A stretch of 7,627 bases of DNA from Solirubrobacterales bacterium (GCA_025963955.1 JAOPZU010000624.1:1-7627), one strand, 5' to 3'. Shown: positions 1-6,430, counted from the first letter of the stretch. Numbers and translations: made by a program. The notes: generated by a model from the sequence alone, not told the origin.

Positions 1-385
1 CGTCGATCTTCGCTTGGAGCTTGGCGAACTCGTCCGCGGTCTCCTCGGAGTAGTTCGCGGCCAGCTCGTTGAAGCGGTCGAGCAGGTCCTTCGTCGCGCG
101 GACGCCGTCCTCGACGTTCTCCTTGACCGTCTTCTCCGGGTCGAGCTGCGGCTCCTGCTGGAGCATGCCGACGGTCGCGTTCGGCGCGAGCTCCGCTTCG
201 CCGCGGTAGTCGTCGTCGAGCCCGGCCATGATCTTCAGCAGGGACGACTTGCCCGCGCCGTTGTAGCCCAGGACGCCGATCTTGGCCCCCGGGATGAACG
301 ACAGCGAGATGCCGTCGAAGAGCATCTTGTCCGGCGGCACGCGCTTGGTGAGCTTGTGCATGGTGTAGACGTACTGACTCGACAT
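1..385 (-). CDS. ettA: EttA-type ABC-F ATPase, N-terminal part (partial)
   Basis: Energy-dependent translational throttle A is a soluble ABC-F protein. By family knowledge it binds the ribosomal E site and gates entry into elongation according to the ATP/ADP ratio. The visible 128 residues match its N-terminus: the opening SSQYVYTMHKLTKRVPP corresponds to the conserved QYIYTM..V.K..PP start of EttA. Next come a strand ending in PGAKIGVLG and a Walker A, G-Y-N-G-A-G-K-S-S (residues 40-48), with Ser where Thr is usual. A Q-loop segment (QQEPQLDPEKTV) and the start of the charged helical arm follow. The rest of domain 1, the linker and domain 2 lie beyond position 1; the E. coli protein is about 555 residues. 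The start at 385 fits the family N-terminus closely. It is divergent from the CPBP gene and shares two bases with its ATG. A TATCCT hexamer lies 9 nt before the ATG and no clear SD is seen, so the mRNA may be near-leaderless. Family assignment is firm. Confidence 0.93.
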   Translation of the reverse strand, partial: MSSQYVYTMHKLTKRVPPDKMLFDGISLSFIPGAKIGVLGYNGAGKSSLLKIMAGLDDDYRGEAELAPNATVGMLQQEPQLDPEKTVKENVEDGVRATKDLLDRFNELAANYSEETADEFAKLQAKID

Positions 386-1820
386 GAACACCCCAGGATA
401 CGCGCCCGCGAGAAGCCGCACCCGCCGCCGCGTCCTGGGGCGGGGCGCGGCCCTCCTCCCGGGCCTGTGCGTCCTGGTGGTCCTCCGCCTGGCCTGCCTG
501 CTCGCCTGGCCGGTCGCGGCGCTCGGGGTGCTGGTCACCGCCCGGGCACCGCGATGGTGGCGGACGCTCGCCGGACGGACGCTGCGCCGCGCCGTGCGCC
601 AGCGCGCGCACGCCTGGCTGCTCAGCGACACCCGGTCCGGGGCCCACGAGCCGCACCCGGTCCTCGTCGTGGTGCCCGGCACCCCCGGCCTCCCGCGCCG
701 CTCGCTGCTGTGGCGCCTGCTCACGAGCCCGGTGTACGCGCTGCTGCGGTGGGTCCTCGGCGTCTTCGCCGCCGTCCTCGCCCTCGCCGCCGCGGTCAGT
801 GAGCTCGCCGTCGGCCGCCACCCCCGTCGCCTGCAGCGGACGCAGTACCGGCTGCTGGCGCTCTGCGGGGACATCGACGCCTACCTGCTGCTGCTCGTCC
901 CCGCGCGCCCGCGCCTGCCGGAGGTCGACCCGCGCCTGGCGCCCGGCGGCGTCCCGTTCGTGGACCACCCGCCGCTGCCGCCGTGGACGCGCCGGACCGG
1001 CCGCCTGGCGATCGGCGTGGACCTCTTCTGCGGCGTGTTCGTCGTCGGGGCCGCCGCCGGGGCGCTGGCGGCCGCAGGCGCGGACATCGAGGAGGACCTC
1101 GGCGCGATCCTCGCGCTCGACCTGCTCATCCAGACGCTCGCGCCGCTCATGGGGTTCTACCTCGTCGCCTCGGAGACACCGCTGACCGTCACGCAGCTCG
1201 GCCTCCACGTGCTGCGGCCGCTGCGCAGTCTCGGCCTCGCGTGCGGGCTGATCGGCAGCTACGCGATCCTGCTGCTGGCGCTCGCGCTGCTCGCCGCCCC
1301 GCTGGCCGTCGACCGCGGCGGCGGGATCGTCCCGGACGACGCGGGCGTGGCCTGGACGCTCGTCTTCGTGGCGCTCGCCACCGTCGTCGCGCCCGTCTTC
1401 GAGGAGACCTTCTACCGCGGGATCATGTTCCAGGCGCTGCGGGCGGGGCGCGGGACGTGGACGGCCGCCGTCGTCTCCTCGGTCGCCTTCGCGTGCGCGC
1501 ACCTGGAGTTCAACCCGCTCGCCCTGGCGGACCGGGCCCTGATCGGCGTCGGCCTCTGCTCCCTGTTCGCCCGCACCGGCCGCCTCCTGCCGGGGATGTT
1601 CGCCCACTCGATCAACAACGCGGTCGTCCTGCCGCTCGGCCTCGGCTGGACCTGGCAGGTGCCGCTGGTCGTCCTCCTCTCGCTGTTGGGCGTCCTCGCG
1701 CTCGCGACCCTCGCGAGCCGCTTCCGCGGTGCGTGGGACCCGGTCGGCCTGCTGCGCGTACCCGCACCGACCGCGGCGACGGCGGCCCGGGAAGCGGAGC
1801 GCAGAGGCGCGGTACCCTGA
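384..1820 (+). CDS. CPBP-family intramembrane metalloprotease-like protein
   Basis: Predicted polytopic membrane protein (478 residues) of the CPBP family (CAAX prenyl protease 2/Rce1-like, bacteriocin-processing enzymes). The family diagnostics are all present in the C-terminal half: motif 1 EETFYR (E340, E341, R345), motif 2 F369xxxH373 and motif 3 H408xxxN412. The active-site set therefore looks intact. Hydrophobic stretches occur near residues 23-52, 115-145, 212-235, 240-262, 283-309, 322-338, 360-378, 400-420 and 425-445. The first ~200 residues are an extension of unclear role: an Arg-rich start, two hydrophobic segments and an Arg/Pro-rich linker. The substrate is unknown. The start is uncertain: ATG 384 has no SD and overlaps the ettA ATG, and GTG 477 is an in-frame alternative. 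The J-domain gene follows after seven bases, so co-transcription is likely. The C-terminus is Arg/Ala-rich and probably cytoplasmic. Confidence 0.85.
   Translation: MNTPGYAPARSRTRRRVLGRGAALLPGLCVLVVLRLACLLAWPVAALGVLVTARAPRWWRTLAGRTLRRAVRQRAHAWLLSDTRSGAHEPHPVLVVVPGTPGLPRRSLLWRLLTSPVYALLRWVLGVFAAVLALAAAVSELAVGRHPRRLQRTQYRLLALCGDIDAYLLLLVPARPRLPEVDPRLAPGGVPFVDHPPLPPWTRRTGRLAIGVDLFCGVFVVGAAAGALAAAGADIEEDLGAILALDLLIQTLAPLMGFYLVASETPLTVTQLGLHVLRPLRSLGLACGLIGSYAILLLALALLAAPLAVDRGGGIVPDDAGVAWTLVFVALATVVAPVFEETFYRGIMFQALRAGRGTWTAAVVSSVAFACAHLEFNPLALADRALIGVGLCSLFARTGRLLPGMFAHSINNAVVLPLGLGWTWQVPLVVLLSLLGVLALATLASRFRGAWDPVGLLRVPAPTAATAAREAERRGAVP
395..400 (-). promoter_or_regulatory. Candidate -10 (TATCCT) for ettA, near-leaderless
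   Basis: On the minus strand TATCCT fits the TANNNT -10 pattern and ends 9 nt before the ettA ATG. Transcription would begin within about 0-3 nt of the start codon. No convincing -35 is seen. The same hexamer pattern at the same distance precedes two other genes in this window, which raises confidence. The element lies inside the start of the divergent CPBP reading frame. Confidence 0.5.
1813..1818 (+). promoter_or_regulatory. Candidate -10 (TACCCT) for the J-domain/TPR gene
   Basis: TACCCT fits TANNNT and ends 9 nt before the GTG at 1828. This is the same geometry as ettA and nucS. Its last base is the first base of the CPBP stop codon. It suggests that the J-domain gene has its own near-leaderless promoter in addition to possible read-through from the CPBP gene. 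No clear -35 is visible. Confidence 0.4.
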
Positions 1821-1827
1821 GCGTCCC

Positions 1828-3075
1828 GTGGCGCAGATCCTCGACATAGAGCAGGCGGTCCTCCTCCTCGAGATCGAGGCGCCCTTCGATCAGCGGGAGG
1901 TGCAGCTCGCCCGCCGCCGCCTGGCGAAGATCTGGCACCCGGACCTCGCGCCACCCGGCAAGCAGTACGAGCACGAGCGCCACCTGAAGGCCATCAACGA
2001 GGCCGCCGACACGCTCGAGCGGATGGCCGAGGACTCGCGCGGGGGGCGCGTCTCGCGGAACGCCGTGAAGGTCAGCGCGCAGGCTGCGCGCCGTGCGCGC
2101 GAGGAGGCCGGCCGCCGCAACTACGAGGCGCAGGAACGCGAGCGGGCGATGGCGAAGGACCGGGCCGAGCACGATCCGTTCGGGGCCCAGACCCCGGCGC
2201 ACTCCGTCGTCCACCGTTACTGCCGCTGCCTTTCCTACCCCGAGTGGGGCGTCGGCAGCGTCACCGGCATCTACTTCACGGGCGAGGAGGACGACGTCCA
2301 GCAGTGGGCGCGCGTCAAGTTCCAGGTCGGCGTGCGAACCGTGCCGGCGGGCAGCCTCCAGTTCGTCGACTTCTCCAAGCCGGACCCGGGTGCCGAGCGG
2401 GTGCAGCGCTTCCTGACCGCCGGGCAGCACGCGATGGCCGAGGGCAAGTTCGACCTCGCCGCACAGCGGCTGATCTACGCGCGGGACGCGGAGCCGGACA
2501 ACGTCCCGGTGCTGCGCCTCATGACGCTCGCGTTCTGGCAGGGCGGCAATTTACCCGCCGCCGGTCGCGCCGTCCGCGACTGGGCCCGGGTGGACGGGGA
2601 CCGACCGGCGCCGCACCGCTACGCCAGCCGGATCTACGAGGACATGCGGGCCTACGACCTCGCCGCCGAGGCCGCCGATCGCGCAGCCTCCCGCGGCGCG
2701 CCCGACGCCTCCGCCTACGCCCGCGTCGGGCGCCTGCGCCTGCGCCTCATGCAGCGCGAGCAGGCCGTGGCCGCGCTCGAGCAGGCCCGGCGCCTGGGGC
2801 CCTCGGTGGATGCCCTGCTCGACCTCGCGCTCGCGCACCAGCTCGGCGGCGACATCGGCGGCGAGGTCACCGCGGCCGAGCAGGCCGTCCACCTGGACCC
2901 CGAGAACGCCGAGGCGTGGTCCCGCCACGCGCACGCGCTGGCCCGGACCGACCGCGTGACGGACGCCATCCGCGCCGCCGGCCGTGCCGTGGAGCTGGCG
3001 CCGGACGACGCGGAGGTCGCCGACCTCCTGCGGCAGCTGCGCGACGCGGTCCCGCGCGCGCTGCCCGCCGCGTAG
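1828..3075 (+). CDS. J-domain / Tudor-like / TPR repeat protein
   Basis: Predicted soluble co-chaperone-like protein of 415 residues. Residues ~6-70 form a J-domain: helix II is basic (ARRRLAKIW) and is followed by the HPD triad (H37-P38-D39), the DnaK-contacting motif of all functional J-domains. Helix III carries INEAADTLERM. Residues ~75-120 are a charged Arg/Glu/Ala-rich linker. Residues ~127-187 carry a CRC pair (C132, C134), then WGVGSVTGIYF and VKFQVGVRTVPAGSLQF. This spacing resembles the small Tudor/SH3-like barrel at the C-terminus of UvrD/PcrA helicases. From ~190 to the end, six degenerate 34-residue TPRs are visible; the last two (ending LDPEN and LAPDD) are the most canonical. 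The GTG at 1828 is preferred because it places the J-domain at the N-terminus; an open frame upstream would overlap the CPBP gene. The probable role is bringing DnaK to a TPR-bound client, possibly a membrane one given the CPBP neighbour; that is inference. Confidence 0.85.
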   Translation: MAQILDIEQAVLLLEIEAPFDQREVQLARRRLAKIWHPDLAPPGKQYEHERHLKAINEAADTLERMAEDSRGGRVSRNAVKVSAQAARRAREEAGRRNYEAQERERAMAKDRAEHDPFGAQTPAHSVVHRYCRCLSYPEWGVGSVTGIYFTGEEDDVQQWARVKFQVGVRTVPAGSLQFVDFSKPDPGAERVQRFLTAGQHAMAEGKFDLAAQRLIYARDAEPDNVPVLRLMTLAFWQGGNLPAAGRAVRDWARVDGDRPAPHRYASRIYEDMRAYDLAAEAADRAASRGAPDASAYARVGRLRLRLMQREQAVAALEQARRLGPSVDALLDLALAHQLGGDIGGEVTAAEQAVHLDPENAEAWSRHAHALARTDRVTDAIRAAGRAVELAPDDAEVADLLRQLRDAVPRALPAA

Positions 3076-3079
3076 ACGC

Positions 3080-3101
3080 CGGCGCGCCCCGGTGAGCGCC
3101 G
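3080..3101 (+). terminator. Weak hairpin after the J-domain/TPR gene
   Basis: CGGCGC (3080-3085) pairs with GCGCCG (3096-3101) around a 10-nt loop, starting five bases after the stop codon. There is no T-tract. It could be a weak terminator or simply chance pairing in GC-rich DNA. Confidence 0.25.
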
Positions 3102-3106
3102 ATAGG

Positions 3107-3134
3107 TTGCGATCCGACACGATCCGCGTAAGGT
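3107..3134 (+). promoter_or_regulatory. Candidate promoter for the glycoside hydrolase
   Basis: TTGCGA (3107-3112) as -35 and TAAGGT (3129-3134) as -10 are separated by 16 nt, a fair match to a housekeeping sigma promoter. Transcription would start near 3141. That leaves a short leader before the SD at 3153 and the ATG at 3163, and about 87 nt before the ATG at 3228. The location, in the only sizeable gap upstream of a plus-strand gene with a different function, supports it. Confidence 0.5.
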
Positions 3135-3152
3135 TCGCTCAAGTCGGGCCAC

Positions 3153-3165
3153 GGAGGGACCGATG
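3153..3165 (+). promoter_or_regulatory. Strong Shine-Dalgarno plus ATG, out of frame with the downstream gene
   Basis: GGAGG (3153-3157), five nt before ATG at 3163, is the best ribosome binding site in the window. The ATG opens a frame running to 3546 that overlaps the hydrolase by more than 300 nt in another frame and encodes an Arg/Pro/Ser-rich peptide unlike a folded protein. The hydrolase frame is open from 3132 but has no start codon near this SD. Either a leader peptide is translated, or a single-base error or -1 shift between 3163 and 3228 joins this start to the hydrolase signal peptide. Confidence 0.5.
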
Positions 3166-3174
3166 ACTATGGCA

Positions 3175-3203
3175 ACGCCGCGGCGTCGTCCGCGCCGCGG
3201 TGT
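3175..3203 (+). promoter_or_regulatory. Leader hairpin upstream of the hydrolase start
   Basis: An 11-bp stem with one G-U pair: ACGCCGCGGCG (3175-3185) against CGCCGCGGTGT (3193-3203), with a 7-nt loop. The inner 8 bp are perfect. It sits between the SD/ATG at 3163 and the ATG at 3228. It could modulate translation or transcript stability, but the function is unproven. Confidence 0.4.
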
Positions 3204-3227
3204 CCTCGTTCCGAACCCGTGGAATCC

Positions 3228-5063
3228 ATGTCGCCGCTTGCCCTTTCTCGCTGTGTCCGCGTCCTCCTCGCCGCCTGCGCCGCGCTCCTGCTCGCCGCGC
3301 CCGCTGCGTCTCAGGCCGCCACGCCGGGCGTCAACATCGACTCCTACTCGGACCAGCGCGTCGACGCGGCTCTGGCCACGGGCGCCAAGCTCGTCCGCCT
3401 GTTCGTGCGGTGGGACCAGCTCCAGCCGCGGAAGGGCGCGAGCTACGGCAGTGCCCAGGACCCTGGGGCCGCCAACGCCAACAACGCGGAGGACCCCGGT
3501 GTCGCCAACGTCAGGGCCGGCTACGACGGGGCGATCAAGCGCCTGAACGCGGGCGGCGCCAAGCCGATCTTCGTCATCCTCGGGACGCCGCCGTGGGCGA
3601 ACGGCGGCAGCGCCGACGAGCTGAAGCCGCCGGACGACCCGCAGGACTACGCCGACTTCTTCGCCCAGTTCGTCCGGCACTCGAACAGCGTGGGCGACGT
3701 CGCCGCGTACGAGGTCTGGAACGAGGAGGACGCCGCCGAGTTCTGGCACGGCGACTTCTCCGGCGGGCCGTACGCGGCGATGCTGAAGGCGACCTACGCG
3801 GCGGCCAAGCCCGTCGCGGGCGACTCCGCGATCCTCGTCGGCCCGACCACCGGCAACAACGCGAGCTTCGTCCAGAAGCTCTACGAGGCCGGCCTGAAGG
3901 GCAGCTTCGACGGCGTCGCGGTCCACACGGACACCGCGTGCCTGAGCCTCGGCCCGGACTTCTACTACCGCGAGGATCCGAGCGCGCGGATCGGCCAGTT
4001 CTCGTTCCTGGGCTACCGCTCGGTGCGTCAGGTGATGCTCGCCAACCAGGATCCGAGCGCCAAGATCTGGATGACCGAGCTGGGCTGGAGCGCGACGGAC
4101 GGCGGCCCGACCTCCTGCCAGCGCGGCACGGGCAAGGGCGTCCGCGCGAGCGGCGTCAGCGAGGCGACGCAGGCCGAGTTCCTGTCGCAGGCCTACGGGT
4201 GCCTGGCCCGCGACGAGTACGTCGTCGCCGCGACCTGGTTCACGCTCAACGACCGCCGCGACCAGCCGCTGGACGAGATGAACCACTACGGGCTGTTGAA
4301 CCTCCAGGGACAGCCCAAGCCGGCCTACGCCGCCTTCAAGAAGCTCACCGCGACCGGAGGCGGATCGGCCGGGCCCTGCGGCGACTTCTCCGCGCCGCGG
4401 GTCAGCTTCGTCACGCCGGACAACACGCCTTACACCAAGAGCGTCCTGTTGCAGGCAACCGCCACGGACGTCGCGGACGAGGGCGTCAAGCCGGCCGGGC
4501 TGAGCCGCATCAGCTTCAGCGTGGATGGCGGCCCGGCCTTCTACCGCTTCAACGGCGCGAAGGACGGGGACACCGTCTCGCTCGACTGGTTGCGGGCGGC
4601 CGACCTGCCGGACGGCCCGCACGTGGTGACCGCGGAGGCGACCGACCTGCTCGGCAATGTGAGCGTGGCGAAGCTCACGATCCTCAAGGGCGCGCAGTTC
4701 GTGAAGAACGTCTCGTACGCGACGAAGATCCAGCTGCCGACCAAGGGCAAGCCCGTCGTGTGCAAGGGGTCCACGTGCACGATCAGCGGGCGCCTCATCG
4801 GCCCCGCGGGCCAGTCGCTGGCCGGCCGGGTGCGCGTCGAGTGGCAGCTCTACGTCAAGCAGCGCGTCAAGAGCAAGATCAAGGGCAAGAAGGCCTACGT
4901 CTCCAAGTACGTGACCTTCTACAAGGGCGGTTCCTCGGCCGCCAAGCCGTTCGTCTTCAGGCAGAAGCTCTCGCGCAAGGGCAAGTGGCGGGTGCGCGTC
5001 AGCTACGACGGGGCGCCGCCGCTGAAGAAGACCGTCACGCCCTGGAAGGGCTTCCGGGTCTGA
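3228..5063 (+). CDS. Secreted clan GH-A glycoside hydrolase with Ig-like C-terminal modules
   Basis: Predicted exported polysaccharide hydrolase of 611 residues. Residues 1-31 look like a signal peptide: hydrophobic core VRVLLAACAALLLAAPA and a likely cut after SQA or SQAA. Residues ~33-375 form a TIM barrel of the GH-A type, nearest in feel to GH39/GH5 enzymes. Markers are LVRLFVRWDQLQP on an early strand, FVILGTPPWA, then YEVWNEE, which supplies the acid/base E166 on strand 4. GVAVHTD follows, and MTELGW supplies the nucleophile E284 on strand 7. Residues ~390-488 are an Ig-like/Big-type module (ISFSVDGGP...LPDGPHVVTAEATD). Residues ~489-611 are a second beta-rich, very Lys-rich module with a Cys pair (VCKGSTC), possibly for binding the cell surface or an acidic glycan. 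The substrate cannot be told. The ATG at 3228 is chosen because it precedes the signal peptide, but its SD is poor; GTG 3219 is an alternative, and the strong SD upstream is out of frame. Confidence 0.85.
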   Translation: MSPLALSRCVRVLLAACAALLLAAPAASQAATPGVNIDSYSDQRVDAALATGAKLVRLFVRWDQLQPRKGASYGSAQDPGAANANNAEDPGVANVRAGYDGAIKRLNAGGAKPIFVILGTPPWANGGSADELKPPDDPQDYADFFAQFVRHSNSVGDVAAYEVWNEEDAAEFWHGDFSGGPYAAMLKATYAAAKPVAGDSAILVGPTTGNNASFVQKLYEAGLKGSFDGVAVHTDTACLSLGPDFYYREDPSARIGQFSFLGYRSVRQVMLANQDPSAKIWMTELGWSATDGGPTSCQRGTGKGVRASGVSEATQAEFLSQAYGCLARDEYVVAATWFTLNDRRDQPLDEMNHYGLLNLQGQPKPAYAAFKKLTATGGGSAGPCGDFSAPRVSFVTPDNTPYTKSVLLQATATDVADEGVKPAGLSRISFSVDGGPAFYRFNGAKDGDTVSLDWLRAADLPDGPHVVTAEATDLLGNVSVAKLTILKGAQFVKNVSYATKIQLPTKGKPVVCKGSTCTISGRLIGPAGQSLAGRVRVEWQLYVKQRVKSKIKGKKAYVSKYVTFYKGGSSAAKPFVFRQKLSRKGKWRVRVSYDGAPPLKKTVTPWKGFRV

Positions 5064-5066
5064 ACC

Positions 5067-5114
5067 GCCGGTCCGCGTTCACCCCGCCCTCGAGCGGGGT
5101 CACCGCGGACCGGC
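5067..5114. terminator. Long inverted repeat between convergent genes; probable bidirectional terminator
   Basis: Outer arms GCCGGTCCGCG (5067-5077) and CGCGGACCGGC (5104-5114) are perfect complements over 11 bp. Inner arms ACCCCGC (5081-5087) and GCGGGGT (5094-5100) add 7 bp around a 6-nt loop, with a 3x3 internal loop (TTC/CAC) between. It begins three bases after the hydrolase stop. It contains the TGA of nudK on the other strand (5100-5102). There is no T-tract on either side, as is common in GC-rich actinobacteria. Confidence 0.8.
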
Positions 5115-5726
5115 TGCTGTCCCGCCGGCGTCTCGTGCGGCGGCCGCCGCCCACTGCAGCAGCATGATCGTCTTGCCGTCGGCGATCCGTCCGTCCGCCA
5201 CCATCGCCAGCGCCTCGGCGAGCGGCAGCTCGAGCACCTCGATGTCCTCGCCCTCCTCCGCGATCCCGCCGCCCGCCGCGCGGTCCTCGCGGCGGTAGGT
5301 CGCGGCGTAGAAGTGGACGCGCTCGGTGACCGAGCCCGGGCTCATGTAGGCGTCGAAGAGGTGCCGGAGCCCGCCGACGCGCACGCCCGTCTCCTCCTGC
5401 GCCTCGCGCCGGATCGCGTCCTCTGGATCCTGGTCGTCGAGCAGGCCGGCGGGAGCCTCGATGAGCATCCCGTCCGGGTGGCCGTTCGCGTAGGCCGGGT
5501 AACGGAACTGCCGCGTCAGCAGCACGGTCCCGGCGTCCGGGTCCTGGAGCAGGATCGCCGCGCCGTTGCCGCGGTCGTACGCCTCGCGGCTCTGCCGGCT
5601 CCAGCTCCCGTCGCGATGACGGAAGGAGAAGGTCGCCTTACGCAGGACGTACCAGTTGTCCGACAGGACCTCGACGACGACGTCCTTGATCCGCGGGTGG
5701 CCCGGAGGCGGCGGCGCGGTGTTCAT
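5100..5726 (-). CDS. nudK: NudK-type Nudix GDP-mannose hydrolase
   Basis: A Nudix hydrolase of 208 residues closely resembling E. coli NudK, which cleaves GDP-mannose to GMP and mannose-1-phosphate. Family-specific stretches are visible throughout: [11 protein letters not shown] (residues 18-28), [11 protein letters not shown] (50-60), [11 protein letters not shown] (72-82) and the start of the Nudix helix at [13 protein letters not shown] (90-102). The metal-binding REAQEETG (107-114; E108, E111, E112) follows, then [27 protein letters not shown] and [10 protein letters not shown] near the C-terminus. Spacing and the SPGSVTE segment match NudK better than generic ADP-ribose pyrophosphatases, although ADP-sugar activity is possible. 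The ATG overlaps the upstream acyltransferase stop as ATGA, so the two are translationally coupled. The stop lies inside the terminator hairpin. The likely role is cytoplasmic sugar-nucleotide turnover; in actinobacteria GDP-mannose feeds phosphatidylinositol mannosides and glycans, but a link to lipid synthesis here is inference. Confidence 0.88.
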   Translation of the reverse strand: MNTAPPPPGHPRIKDVVVEVLSDNWYVLRKATFSFRHRDGSWSRQSREAYDRGNGAAILLQDPDAGTVLLTRQFRYPAYANGHPDGMLIEAPAGLLDDQDPEDAIRREAQEETGVRVGGLRHLFDAYMSPGSVTERVHFYAATYRREDRAAGGGIAEEGEDIEVLELPLAEALAMVADGRIADGKTIMLLQWAAAAARDAGGTAAGPR

Positions 5727-6430
5727 GCGCCGGCGTCGAGCGCGGCGTACAGCGCACGCACCTCGTCGAAGATGCGCTCCGCGGCCGCCAGCGACTGCTC
5801 GCGGGTCGGGGCGACGACGCGCGCGAGCGTCAGGGGCGTGCCGTAGCTGACGCGGATGGCCGGGAAGCGCCCGCGCCGCCACTGCCGCACCGCCTTCGAG
5901 CCGTGGATGGCGACGGGGACGACCGGCACGCCACTCTCCAGCGCCAGGCGCCCGATGCCCGGGCGTGGCGAGCCTAGACCGCCGGTGCGGGAGCGGCCGC
6001 CCTCGGCGTACATCCCCACGCAGCCGCCCGCCTCCAGCAGCAGGTGCGCGGTGGCGAACGCCTCCTGGTCGTCGTGCCCGCGCCGCACCGGGAAGTGCCC
6101 GGCGATGCGGAACAGCCCGCTCAGGACCGGGTTGTTCCCGAAGAACTGCGACTTGGTCATGAAGCGGATCCGCCGCTTGAGGAAGACCCCGCAGAAGAAG
6201 TGGTCCATGTTGGAGAAGTGGTTGGGCGCGAGGATGAACCCGCCCGTCGCCGGGATGTTCCCGCGCCCGGTCGAGCGCGCCCGGTAGAGGCCGAGCACGA
6301 TCGGGGTCAGCAGGATCCGCGTCGCGGTGTAGGTCCATCCCGGCTCGTGCGTGCGGGCCCACTCGTGGAACGGCGCCATCGCCTCCGCCGGGCGCTCGTC
6401 GCGGTAGACCTGATTCTTGATCTCGCTCAT
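5723..6430 (-). CDS. 1-acyl-sn-glycerol-3-phosphate acyltransferase (PlsC family)
   Basis: Predicted membrane-associated acyltransferase of 235 residues. By family it transfers an acyl chain to lysophosphatidic acid, giving phosphatidic acid, though related members acylate other lipids. The catalytic HX4D motif is NHFSNMD (H71, D76). Motif II-type residues are in the FPVRRG segment (113-118), the substrate-binding motif III is EGGRSRTG (143-150; E. coli-type enzymes have EGTRS), and motif IV is [10 protein letters not shown]. An amphipathic/hydrophobic stretch near residues 36-49 ([14 protein letters not shown]) could attach it to the membrane. The start at 6430 gives a plausible N-terminus; the next ATG is residue 18. 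It is the first gene of an operon with nudK (4-bp ATGA overlap) and is divergent from nucS. No clear SD is seen. A weak GAGACT lies 9 nt upstream, the same position as the -10-like hexamers elsewhere in the window. Family is certain; substrate is not, so no gene symbol is given. Confidence 0.9.
   Translation of the reverse strand: MSEIKNQVYRDERPAEAMAPFHEWARTHEPGWTYTATRILLTPIVLGLYRARSTGRGNIPATGGFILAPNHFSNMDHFFCGVFLKRRIRFMTKSQFFGNNPVLSGLFRIAGHFPVRRGHDDQEAFATAHLLLEAGGCVGMYAEGGRSRTGGLGSPRPGIGRLALESGVPVVPVAIHGSKAVRQWRRGRFPAIRVSYGTPLTLARVVAPTREQSLAAAERIFDEVRALYAALDAGA

Noticed and set aside
1729..1827. N-terminal extension of the J-domain gene from an upstream in-frame start
   Set aside because: It would overlap the CPBP gene by about 90 bp and add an Arg-rich tail before a J-domain that already begins properly at GTG 1828, which also has a -10-like hexamer at the local standard distance.
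3973..4060. 13-bp direct repeat AGGATCCGAGCGC at 3973 and 4048 in the hydrolase
   Set aside because: Both copies are in the same frame and encode (E/Q)DPSA within otherwise different sequence. Codon bias explains the identity, and no larger repeat unit is present.
2715..4622. 635-codon minus-strand open frame opposite the J-domain/TPR and hydrolase genes
   Set aside because: It spans two well-supported plus-strand genes, has Arg/Val/Gly/Ala-biased low-complexity composition and no recognisable domain. Long antisense frames are expected at this GC content.
3200..5167. 655-codon plus-strand open frame overlapping the hydrolase
   Set aside because: It is the +2-type shadow of the hydrolase: Arg/Gly/Pro-rich throughout and without domain motifs, while the other frame has a signal peptide, catalytic glutamates and Ig-like modules.
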